Shown: piece by piece, positions 1-6,706 of the stretch | How the letters are laid out: each line of letters opens with the position of its first letter | Numbering within the stretch: position 1 is the first letter of the stretch | Source of the DNA: an uncultured Acetatifactor sp. | GTDB lineage: Bacteria; Bacillota; Clostridia; Lachnospirales; Lachnospiraceae | Reading direction: 5' to 3' | DNA length: 64,000 nucleotides | Assembly (NCBI GenBank): GCA_910589035.1 | Contig: CAJUSI010000025.1 | Location: 1-64,000, forward strand | Notes under the pieces: generated by a model | What the model was told of the DNA's origin: nothing | Database searches by the model: none | What the model saw: only the letters and a program-made list of their open reading frames with translations | Made by a program: the position numbers and the translations under genes

Positions 1-1
1 A

Positions 2-133
2 AAAGACGGGAAACGGACACAGCAAATCGACATCCACTATTCCTATGTCGGGATTGTGGACATCCCCACGGACGAGGACATGCGGGAAATGGAACAGGAA
101 TATATGCAGCATACCAAACGTCAAACCGCCTAA
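2..133 (+). CDS. large serine recombinase, C-terminal end (partial)
   Basis: An open frame enters from the left edge and stops at 131-133. The 43 visible residues contain IDIHYSYVGIVDIP and then an acidic stretch ending in KRQTA. This matches the C-terminal tail (DUF4368-like region) of clostridial large serine recombinases of the TnpX/Tn4451 type, which excise and integrate mobile elements. The catalytic domain lies outside the window. The gene is on the plus strand, opposite to nearly all its neighbours, and probably marks the right end of a mobile element. The family call rests on a short tail, so it is moderately secure. Confidence 0.7.
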   Translation, partial: KDGKRTQQIDIHYSYVGIVDIPTDEDMREMEQEYMQHTKRQTA

Positions 134-471
134 ATATAAGACGTGGCAGGAGAAAATCTATGCTCCTGCCGATACATATCTATTTTTATCCCTATCTGGT
201 TTAACCCATAAGACAATAATCTACTTTTTACAACAGAATTTTCCTTCAAGTCACAATCCCCTTTCAAAAGATGGTTCGATTTTCTTTGTGAAGCTATTCA
301 AGGTAAAAAAGGTACTCTAAAAAGCTTGACACAAATGAACATTCAAGTTTATATGGCAGGTAACTTCGGTTATCTGCCTTTGCTATGAGCACAGTGCAAA
401 ACGCACAAATCCCCTATTCTCGGTTATACTCGGTTTTTTCCAGACACTTTTGGTATATCATTTCAATATAC
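134..471. other. intergenic region with hairpins and a plus-strand promoter-like site
   Basis: No credible gene was seen. A hairpin with 8-bp arms GGCAGGAG (145-152) and CTCCTGCC (163-170) follows the recombinase stop and may terminate it. A promoter-like pair TTGACA (326-331) and TTATAT (349-354), spaced 17 bp, points rightwards. Immediately after it is a second hairpin with arms GGCAGGTAAC (355-364) and GTTATCTGCC (369-378) closed by a TTCG tetraloop and followed by TTT. No plus-strand gene follows, so the promoter may be a leftover of the mobile element. Confidence 0.45.
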
Positions 472-870
472 TCATGTTCCGCATCGCCACAGGATTAAGC
501 TGTGCGCCATGTGTGCAAAAATGCTATCATCCACTGTTTCAATGGGCTCCGGCAAATATTTTGCTCCTTCTCTTTCATATGCCGCCCTTGATACATATGC
601 GACAGCATCTATGATACAGTCCCACGCATGTATCTTTTTTTCATCTTCCTCCAATTCCTGAAACAATGTAAATCCATTCTCCTCATTATCCAGGAAATCA
701 TAGAGAACTTCCCCTGCATTTCCTTCTGTACGTATCCATTGCCGGCTAACTTTTAACGCCTCCTTTATCAAATCCTTTGCATTATTTTCCCATAAATATG
801 AGCGAGCTCTATCAGCCAGTTTAACCGCAAAAATGCATTTACTCTTTTGCTCTAATTTCGTTATATCCAT
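472..870 (-). CDS. Imm6-like immunity protein
   Basis: The protein is about 132 residues, mostly helical and acidic, with a conserved-looking core of ALKVSRQW, a central YDFLDNEENG and IIDAVAYVSRAAYEREG. This pattern recalls the Imm6 family of polymorphic-toxin immunity proteins, which bind and neutralise a cognate toxin in the cytoplasm. I chose the ATG at 870 because AAAGGGA sits correctly upstream; an in-frame ATG 21 bases earlier lacks such a site. No toxin gene is adjacent, so it looks like an orphan immunity gene. The family assignment is from memory of the pattern and is moderate. Confidence 0.5.
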   Translation of the reverse strand: MDITKLEQKSKCIFAVKLADRARSYLWENNAKDLIKEALKVSRQWIRTEGNAGEVLYDFLDNEENGFTLFQELEEDEKKIHAWDCIIDAVAYVSRAAYEREGAKYLPEPIETVDDSIFAHMAHSLILWRCGT

Positions 871-891
871 ATTTGTCCCTTTATTCTGCAT

Positions 892-1203
892 ATATACATT
901 TTGAAATCCAATATGACTTTTATCCGTGACTTTTATTATCTCTGGCCATACTCAGATCTGTAATAAATTTTGAATCTTCCTTCCCAAGTTCCGCCATTAT
1001 CTTACTTTCCATCTCATCATTCATGAATTGATTCATATTATGGAGTATGTGACTGCAGTTCAAACCTTTTTCCTTTTACGTATTCTTTCAGCTCCTCATA
1101 TTGAAATATCATTACGTCCTCTCTCTTCTATACCATATATCTGCTCTGTTCAGCAATCCCAAATCATCAGTCTTTCTATTCCGTCCGTTCAAAGACGATA
1201 TGA
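892..1203. other. gene-poor stretch with a 38-codon minus-strand ORF
   Basis: No recognisable gene was found. A minus-strand ORF runs from an ATG at 1036 to a stop at 920 and encodes a 38-residue acidic peptide with ESKIMAELGKEDSKF. It has no convincing ribosome binding site, and the frame stays open upstream of the ATG, so it is probably the tail of a decayed immunity-type gene rather than an active one. Confidence 0.3.
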
Positions 1204-1482
1204 TTATACTCTTTCCGGCGATATTTCTTTCTCGTATTTTAATGCTTCCACAAACTCCTCTATCGTTTCACAATCTATCCAGCCAGATCTGTTATTTATC
1301 TCGAAAAGCTCCTCATATCCGTATTTCTGTATCAGAAAATCCCATCCTTCCTTAGAGACCACGGCTAATAGAATCTGCATATAGTCAAATAGCCTCTCCA
1401 CATTATCGGAAACGGAGAGGTCGTCCGATGTGAATGGAGTTCCCTGCGGAAGCGGGTATACATAAAATGCCAGCGCACTCAT
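1204..1482 (-). CDS. small hypothetical protein, possible immunity gene
   Basis: This is a 92-residue acidic protein starting MSALAFYVYPLPQGTPF, with a central EGWDFLIQKYGYEELFEI and a C-terminal EEFVEALKYEKE. I prefer the ATG at 1482, which follows GGGGGAAAAT. A GTG at 1560 extends the frame by 26 residues but has no binding site, and a TAG lies just upstream of it. The size, acidic charge and location inside an immunity-gene array suggest an immunity protein, but I do not recognise the family. It may be a truncated version of a longer protein. Confidence 0.45.
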   Translation of the reverse strand: MSALAFYVYPLPQGTPFTSDDLSVSDNVERLFDYMQILLAVVSKEGWDFLIQKYGYEELFEINNRSGWIDCETIEEFVEALKYEKEISPERV

Positions 1483-1578
1483 ATTTATTTTCCCCCAAAA
1501 TCCCGGTTGGTCATCAGCATCCTCTTTGCCGCTCCAGCTTCTCAGGAGCAGGCTCTTCACTACTCACGAAACATCGTT

Positions 1579-2124
1579 CTATCTGCTGCTTTTCTTCCTG
1601 CCCTTCCAGACAAATGCCAGGATATCTTTAAGAACCAGAAAAGAATCCAGTTCATTGTACCCGTATTTCTTTTCCAGATCCCTTAACAGCTTATCCAATT
1701 CCGCCGCATAACGATCCGTATCCACTTCCTCCCGATACCGGGACAGAATCGGATATTGCCCGCTCCATGCCTTCGTCCAGTCAATCTTATCCGACACTTC
1801 CTCACTGGTCCGGTCGATCACTTCCTGTATCTCTTTGATGTCAATATCAAACTCCACCAGCTCATCCAGTGACAGTCCATACAAAACCGCCATCCTCTTT
1901 GACTGGCAGATATCCGGGAGCGTTTCATCCGTCTCCCACTTTGAAACAGTCTGCCTGCTTATCCCCAGCTTTTCAGCAACCTCTTCCTGTGACAGCCCTT
2001 TTTCCCCGATACAGTCCTTAATCCTGCACTTACGGCAATGTTCCGGTTTCCCTTTATCACTGTTCCGGCAGCCGCCGCAAGGCTTTTTATGATAACAGTG
2101 CTTATAACAGACCAGACAGTTCAT
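1579..2124 (-). CDS. Cys-rich (DUF3795-like) N-terminus fused to XRE-family HTH regulator
   Basis: Residues 1-42 hold eight Cys with spacing like DUF3795 metal or Fe-S binding proteins (MNCLVCYKHC, CGGC, CRKCRIKDC). At EKGLSQEEVAEKLG the sequence switches to a Cro/C1 helix-turn-helix (SRQTVSKWE) and then to a C-terminal helical region ending in WKGRKK. The HTH normally starts about 15 residues earlier with a first helix that is missing here, so the protein looks like an accidental join of two genes at the shared EKGL codons. Upstream, 2102-2215 carries the presumed real N-terminus in another frame. DNA binding may be impaired. The HTH identity is firm; the fusion is inferred. Confidence 0.6.
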   Translation of the reverse strand: MNCLVCYKHCYHKKPCGGCRNSDKGKPEHCRKCRIKDCIGEKGLSQEEVAEKLGISRQTVSKWETDETLPDICQSKRMAVLYGLSLDELVEFDIDIKEIQEVIDRTSEEVSDKIDWTKAWSGQYPILSRYREEVDTDRYAAELDKLLRDLEKKYGYNELDSFLVLKDILAFVWKGRKKSSR

Positions 2125-2215
2125 CCCGCAGGGGGCAGGTAACAGAGATACTCTCCGCCACCTTCACCGGACATTCCGCCCGCTTTAGCAGCATATCAAA
2201 ATCTTTCTCCTGCAT
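2102..2215 (-). pseudogene. out-of-frame N-terminal piece of the Cys-rich/HTH gene
   Basis: The ATG at 2215 has an excellent GGGAGG binding site and overlaps the end of the GNAT gene by 20 bases, suggesting translational coupling. It encodes MQEKDFDMLLKRAECPVKVA and continues to VT before closing after 37 residues. Removing one base near 2130 would join it to APCGMNCLVC, the usual DUF3795-like start. A one-base insertion therefore seems to have split the original gene. Confidence 0.5.
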
Positions 2216-2684
2216 CTGTCCGCCTCCCGCTTTTCAAATCCTTTGCCATACACAATGATTCCGGCATATCCTCATACGGGCCATAATTCAGGATCACCTG
2301 AAAACCCAGCTTTTTATATACTGCGCAGGATTCAGCCAATAGCTCCCCGGTTTCCAGGACCATCTTCTTATATCCCAGCTCCACAGCCCATTCCATCAGC
2401 AGGGCGACAAGCCTGCTCCCTATGCCCCGTCCCTGATATTCCGTATGTACGAACACCCGCTTCAATTCTATCGTCTCATCATCATATTTTCGGATGGCTC
2501 CGCCGCCAATTACCTGGCGCCCCTCATACACAACGATTGCTTCCTGAATTTCATCCAACCGGTTATATTGTCTGTATTTGTCTCTTTCTATCTTTTTCCC
2601 GACACGCCTGTCCAGATCCATATCAAGAAGCCTGCAGTTCTCTATAAAATCTTTATCCTTGCCATCTGTTCTCTGAAATTTCAT
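2196..2684 (-). CDS. GNAT family N-acetyltransferase
   Basis: This 162-residue protein has the GNAT fold signatures: an acidic beta-strand region (AIVVYEGRQVIGGGAIRKY), then LKRVFVHTEYQGRGIGSRLV, which is the acetyl-CoA pyrophosphate-binding motif A (Q/RxxGxG/A), and a C-terminal KLGFQVILNYGPYEDMPES. It should transfer an acetyl group from acetyl-CoA to an unknown small molecule or protein. A GAGGGC binding site precedes the ATG. The gene overlaps the start of the Cys-rich/HTH gene downstream. The substrate cannot be told from sequence. Confidence 0.85.
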   Translation of the reverse strand: MKFQRTDGKDKDFIENCRLLDMDLDRRVGKKIERDKYRQYNRLDEIQEAIVVYEGRQVIGGGAIRKYDDETIELKRVFVHTEYQGRGIGSRLVALLMEWAVELGYKKMVLETGELLAESCAVYKKLGFQVILNYGPYEDMPESLCMAKDLKSGRRTDAGERF

Positions 2685-2723
2685 CGTAAAGCCCTCGTTA
2701 TCTGCTGTCTGCTCTATGATCAG

Positions 2724-3044
2724 CTATAGAAACCTATTTGAAAAATCGACTAACAATCCATCCACAATGCCGGCTTGTTCTATATGATTCTTTACATATT
2801 TATCACATAGAATTTTTAGATAATAATACAACGTTTTAAAGTTAATAACTACCCCTTCCCCACTATGCAAGGCAAACTCTGCCCCATCCAGCTCTTCTCC
2901 ATTCGCCCTGTCAAAATCATCCAAATCCTCCGGCAATGTACAGGCTCCGTAGTTTTCTCCAAAACCGTTTCCCTTGCTCAGGGCTTCCAGCACGGCCAGG
3001 AATCTTTTTTCTTTGACCATATTCATAACCATCAGAACAGGCAT
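2724..3044 (-). CDS. CdiI-type ribonuclease toxin immunity protein
   Basis: The 106 residues include FLAVLEALSKGNGFGENYG, an acidic LPEDLDDF segment, and VVINFKTLYYYLKILCDKYVK near the C-terminus. This layout matches the CdiI immunity family often annotated as ribonuclease toxin immunity protein. It would protect the cell from a contact-delivered RNase by direct binding. The open frame extends upstream of the ATG for about 16 codons to a TAG, and a well-placed ATG in another frame lies near 3090, so the true N-terminus may be lost to a frameshift. No cognate toxin is nearby. Confidence 0.6.
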   Translation of the reverse strand: MPVLMVMNMVKEKRFLAVLEALSKGNGFGENYGACTLPEDLDDFDRANGEELDGAEFALHSGEGVVINFKTLYYYLKILCDKYVKNHIEQAGIVDGLLVDFSNRFL

Positions 3045-3162
3045 ATGGCTATCGTCTAACAGTTCATCTTTTCGTTCGTCGCCTTCCTATTCATATTTAT
3101 ACCCAATTCAATATTTGTCCCTTGATGACGGACCGTCAAGTCCAGCATTGGACGCTTCCTTT

Positions 3163-3408
3163 TCAAGTTTCCCCCCCAGCAGTGGGGACATTTTCCGCTG
3201 CATATTCATTTTTCATAATAACGTCCACTATTTTCTGATATTCTTCATCTGATAATATTTTAGCCCACAAACCATAATGAACCTCATTAAATTCTCTATA
3301 AAATATTTCCTCCTCTGAAAAATCGACAGGATACAATGCAGGTCTGTCTTCGCCCATCACACGGTAGGTAGCAAGATTACATAAAACTCCTTTGTAATAT
3401 ATTCTCAT
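3163..3408 (-). CDS. small hypothetical protein in immunity array
   Basis: This is an 81-residue acidic protein beginning MRIYYKGVLCNLATYRV with SEEEIFYREFNEVHYGLWAK in the middle. AGAGGAAAA precedes the ATG at a good distance, so it is probably translated. No family is recognised. Its size, charge and position between CdiI-like and SitI3-like genes suggest another immunity protein. Confidence 0.45.
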   Translation of the reverse strand: MRIYYKGVLCNLATYRVMGEDRPALYPVDFSEEEIFYREFNEVHYGLWAKILSDEEYQKIVDVIMKNEYAAENVPTAGGET

Positions 3409-3455
3409 CTCACATTTTCCTCTTATAAAAATCGTCCCAAAGAACAGTCAAATTG

Positions 3456-3803
3456 TCAATATTCCCCGTTATATTCCGCAGAAGAAGATACTGCAACAAA
3501 ATCAATATGGTATGGAAAATAAATATTTCTGCAGGAGGGAAGACTGTTTTCCAGAAAAGCTACCATATCATTCACCATCTCCTCGTGAAAATATTTTGAG
3601 TCCAGCGTGCCGGTCAAAACAGCGTCTCCTGCAATATATTGTATCAGCAAAAATCCATAGGACGGTGCGGCAATCACTAAGTCGGTCAATGCTTCGCCGT
3701 ACTGTTCATTCCGTTCTTCGTAAAAGCGCACAATATCTGTACTGCCGCATTGGAAGATTTCCGCATCATATGTACAGCCTTTGCTCTCAAATTTACACTT
3801 CAT
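3456..3803 (-). CDS. hypothetical protein, possible immunity protein
   Basis: About 115 residues starting MKCKFESKGCTYDAEIF. The core VIAAPSYGFLLIQYIAGDAV is hydrophobic and is followed by an acidic C-terminal half. The chosen ATG at 3803 follows GGTGAGGAA; an in-frame ATG 45 bases upstream overlaps the preceding gene and looks less likely. The gene begins 23 bases after the SitI3-like gene and is probably co-transcribed with it. Family unknown; an immunity role is inferred only from context. Confidence 0.5.
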   Translation of the reverse strand: MKCKFESKGCTYDAEIFQCGSTDIVRFYEERNEQYGEALTDLVIAAPSYGFLLIQYIAGDAVLTGTLDSKYFHEEMVNDMVAFLENSLPSCRNIYFPYHIDFVAVSSSAEYNGEY

Positions 3804-3826
3804 TTCCTCACCTTCACCCTGTAAGA

Positions 3827-4312
3827 TTAGCTGTATTCCTTGTAACATACCTCTCTTTCGGCAATGACATCCTTAAAGCAATCTCTGCTCCATATTCCGG
3901 ATTCATTGTTAAGCAATGCAGGCTTATCCTCCCTAAAGAAGCACATTTCTTCTCCCCCGCACCATACCAATATCGCCTCTTCGTTTAATTCCGCAGTTAA
4001 ATCAAACAGAATCCTCAACATGACACCATATCGCTTTTCAAAGTCGAAATATCCCTTATCCATTCGAAATTGCAAAGTCCTTTCAAATGTAAAATCCCCT
4101 GTAAAAAATATTGTTTCCCAAGCATTATACGGATATTTCCCCGCATCAAGCAGAAATACATAAAAACCGATTTCTTCACTTAGATCAATACATATTCCTT
4201 CGGCCCCTTGCTCTATCTTACTGCAGGAAAACCCCATCGATTTTATTTTTTTGACCAGGATTTCTCTCGATAATTTCCTGTCTTTACATAAAAGCGTATA
4301 CTCTATTGCCAA
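3827..4312 (-). CDS. SitI3-like immunity protein
   Basis: The 161-residue protein starts IEYTLLCKDRKLS and has a C-terminal half with LRILFDLTAELNEEAILVW, then CFFREDKPALLNNESG. This resembles the SitI3 family, whose members close with a hydrophobic helix, a short strand and an LN-type end. SitI3 was described as immunity to a swarming-inhibition toxin in Myxococcus. Translation likely begins at the TTG at 4312, preceded by GGGAGG; there is no good ATG nearby. It heads the small cluster of immunity-like genes. The family call is moderate. Confidence 0.5.
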   Translation of the reverse strand: MAIEYTLLCKDRKLSREILVKKIKSMGFSCSKIEQGAEGICIDLSEEIGFYVFLLDAGKYPYNAWETIFFTGDFTFERTLQFRMDKGYFDFEKRYGVMLRILFDLTAELNEEAILVWCGGEEMCFFREDKPALLNNESGIWSRDCFKDVIAEREVCYKEYS

Positions 4313-4418
4313 TTATACGGCCTCCCATCTTCTCCCGCCATTATTCTTTGCCATCCGGAACCGAATATCCAGAACCGGACGTTCAGAACTGAAAACCAAA
4401 CATTAACTCGGTTCCGTC

Positions 4419-5636
4419 CTATAAGCCCTGAACGCTGTCCCGTATGGCCTCAAACTCCTCCATGGATATCGCACGCCCCCTGTATTCATACCTGTCCCCG
4501 GCTCCATATTCCGCACCCTCATACTCGGCGCTCAGCTTGAACCAGTCCGTCAGGCAGCCGCATCCGTCATATGTCATGACCCAGTAGCATTTTCTTCCGC
4601 CATGGATCAAGTCTGTCTTCACCACCACCCGCTTTTCATCCATTTCCGCCACATAAGAGACCTCCGTTGTGAAAACCGTTCTCAGTACTTTCACCACCCT
4701 GTCTCCCACTGCATCAAAATACAGGCGTGCTCCTGCATAACCATGCATGATGAGTTCTTCCTCCCCATCGTTATCGAAATCCACATACTCCACGCCTTCC
4801 CACCAGGGCTCTCCCGCTGTCAGCTCTTCGCTGATCTCCGCAAAACTCCTTCCCCCAAAGCCCTGCTCCGGCACCTCGCATCTGCTCTCCACATACTCTA
4901 CCGCAGCTGCTTTTCCGCTCACAAAATCCTCCAGCGCCCTGCCCGCGTCCGGCATGCGCCCCATGTTCTCATATGCCGTTTCCACATCCTCATATAGATA
5001 GGTACAGCAGACCAGGCGGTCATATCCAAGCTCTGCCAGGCGGTTCGAAAACGCTTCATTAGCGATATCTCCCTCCGCATCATAGGTATTCCATACATAA
5101 CCCTCGTCGTCTGCCGCCAGTTCCATGTCAAACGCCCCGTTCCTGTAGACAAGATAATAATCCCGGCGCGCCCCGTCATCCCCTCCATGGACGCGCACCA
5201 GCCCTTTCCCGGGCACATATTCAAACCAATAGAATATTGTTCCGCTGTCTTCCGAGCTCTCGATTGCATACCTCTTTCCGTAGGCATTGGCCCTCATCCC
5301 TTCGTCCGGCAGCGGAATCCTCTTTGCCCCGGAGCCGTCAAAAAAGTACATCTGATACTCCCCGTCCTTCAGAATCAGCAGCTCCGGCACGCAATCTCCA
5401 TCCAGGTAGATCAGCGCCGCTCTTCCCCCCTGCATCCCGGCAAAGACCTGATTGTAAGCACCAAGAAAGGAAGCCGTCCCCCGGCCTTCCGGTTCCGCCT
5501 CCGCCCATGCGCTCTGCTGCTCCGTATTCTCGGATGCAGGCACTCTTCCAGCCTCCGTCCCCTGGCAGGCGCAGAGCACCGCACCCGCAAGTATGCTTAA
5601 CATACACAAGATACAAAGCTTTCTCCTCATCTCCAA
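4419..5636 (-). CDS. secreted lipoprotein with two acidic Asp-rich motifs
   Basis: A signal peptide with lipobox LCAC at about residues 21-24 predicts a membrane-anchored lipoprotein of 405 residues. After a low-complexity linker rich in Glu and Ala, two segments (YLDGDCVPELLI near 75 and VDFDNDGEEELIM near 300) resemble calcium-binding FG-GAP or EF-hand-like loops found in extracellular proteins. No catalytic motif was recognised. A TTG at 5636 with AAGGGA at a suitable distance appears to be the start, with an ATG two codons later as alternative. The function is unknown; surface sensing or binding is possible. Confidence 0.65.
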   Translation of the reverse strand: MEMRRKLCILCMLSILAGAVLCACQGTEAGRVPASENTEQQSAWAEAEPEGRGTASFLGAYNQVFAGMQGGRAALIYLDGDCVPELLILKDGEYQMYFFDGSGAKRIPLPDEGMRANAYGKRYAIESSEDSGTIFYWFEYVPGKGLVRVHGGDDGARRDYYLVYRNGAFDMELAADDEGYVWNTYDAEGDIANEAFSNRLAELGYDRLVCCTYLYEDVETAYENMGRMPDAGRALEDFVSGKAAAVEYVESRCEVPEQGFGGRSFAEISEELTAGEPWWEGVEYVDFDNDGEEELIMHGYAGARLYFDAVGDRVVKVLRTVFTTEVSYVAEMDEKRVVVKTDLIHGGRKCYWVMTYDGCGCLTDWFKLSAEYEGAEYGAGDRYEYRGRAISMEEFEAIRDSVQGL

Positions 5637-5733
5637 ATCCGATTCCCTTCCGTGAAAAAGCCGCTCAGCACATCATCCGCAAAAACGAAAACGCTCCATT
5701 CTCCGGCGTTTACGAAGCCCCAGAATACTTTTT

Positions 5734-5925
5734 TTACCAATCTATCACATTGAAAAATTCTTCCATATTACTGCCTTTGCAGTCAAGCAGCTCCCATGTC
5801 ACATCCGTTCGGCTGATAGCAATCTCAAAACTCCTTTTCTTCACAGAATATGTATTTTTCACAAACTTATCTCTGCCCTGAATCCTCTGAATCAGAACCT
5901 GATAGGAGCGTTCGCCATAATTCAC
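5734..5925 (-). CDS. small hypothetical protein coupled to Fic remnant
   Basis: A 63-residue ORF with a GTG start at 5925 that overlaps the stop of the upstream gene (GTGA), which suggests translational coupling. The peptide is mixed in charge, with a Lys-rich YSVKKRSFEIAISRTDVTWE segment. No family was recognised. Because the upstream gene is itself an altered Fic gene, this may be a partner that was once co-expressed with it. Moderate to low confidence that it is functional. Confidence 0.4.
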   Translation of the reverse strand: MNYGERSYQVLIQRIQGRDKFVKNTYSVKKRSFEIAISRTDVTWELLDCKGSNMEEFFNVIDW

Positions 5926-6554
5926 TTTAACCGCTCCCGAAATCGATACTTTCCTTTTCCATGCCCGGATACCGGCTCAATAATCCCCTGCTCCTTCATG
6001 TCCCTTAAAAGTTCAGAAGCTCTGGAAGGCTTAACATCCATTACTTCCATCACATCCGAACGCCCAAAGATTGTTTGCCCCGGAAACGCCTCCCATAGCT
6101 TCAAAATATGGCCTGCCGTTTTCGGTTGAAATTTTTTCTCAATGTCCGCTTTTATTTTCCCAATATCCGGGTTTACTGTCTCAATATCCGCTTCTTCCAT
6201 TTCAATGTCCGGTTTCCCCGTCTCAATGTCCGTATTTTCTGTTTTAATGTCCAGTTCCGCACTCTCTTTAAAAGCCCCACTGATATGCATAGTCCGGTTA
6301 TGAAGCGGATGGTTCTCATTCAGCAGGAGATTGCGCAGGAATATTTGTTCCTCGTAGTAGGCCTGCAAAAGCGCATTTGCTTCTTCAAAAGATATCTCAC
6401 CCTCAATATTCCGGACGGCAGTGCGCACCAGATAATCCGATGTCTTCAGCCCATCCACTGCCTGCATGCCTATGGCCGTATGCCATGCATAACCCTTGTC
6501 CCGCTTGCCAGGTTCAGACTCTTTGATATAATCCTTAAACGGATCTTTGTTCAT
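5922..6554 (-). CDS. Fic protein remnant: VbhA-like N-terminus and winged helix, Fic core missing
   Basis: Residues 1-70 (GYAWHTAIGMQAVDGLKTSD, then IEGEISFEEANALLQAYYEE) match the antitoxin-like N-terminus of clostridial Fic family proteins. The following FLRNLLLNENHPLHNR matches the segment that normally lies after the Fic core. The roughly 200-residue core with the HPFxxGNxR AMPylation motif is absent, and the frame is intact across the join. A DIE-rich repeat region (about 100-140) and a C-terminal winged helix (FGRSDVMEVMDVKPSRASEL) remain. It cannot AMPylate; it might act as a DNA-binding or decoy protein, or simply be decaying. GAGGTG precedes the ATG. Confidence 0.65.
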   Translation of the reverse strand: MNKDPFKDYIKESEPGKRDKGYAWHTAIGMQAVDGLKTSDYLVRTAVRNIEGEISFEEANALLQAYYEEQIFLRNLLLNENHPLHNRTMHISGAFKESAELDIKTENTDIETGKPDIEMEEADIETVNPDIGKIKADIEKKFQPKTAGHILKLWEAFPGQTIFGRSDVMEVMDVKPSRASELLRDMKEQGIIEPVSGHGKGKYRFRERLK

Positions 6555-6706
6555 CTATATCACCTCGCTATTGTTTTTTGCCCCTGCGGGAAAACCACCG
6601 TTTTCGCAGGCGTCATTATCTTCCGGCATTCATGTCCGGAACTTAGCTGCAGGAAATATTGCCTCTGCCATCAGAAAAGTTTTTATACTAACGTCTCCTA
6701 TGTCTC

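Noticed and set aside
45..320. 91-codon plus-strand ORF at the left edge
   Set aside because: It overlaps the recombinase tail in another frame, has no binding site and its translation looks random.
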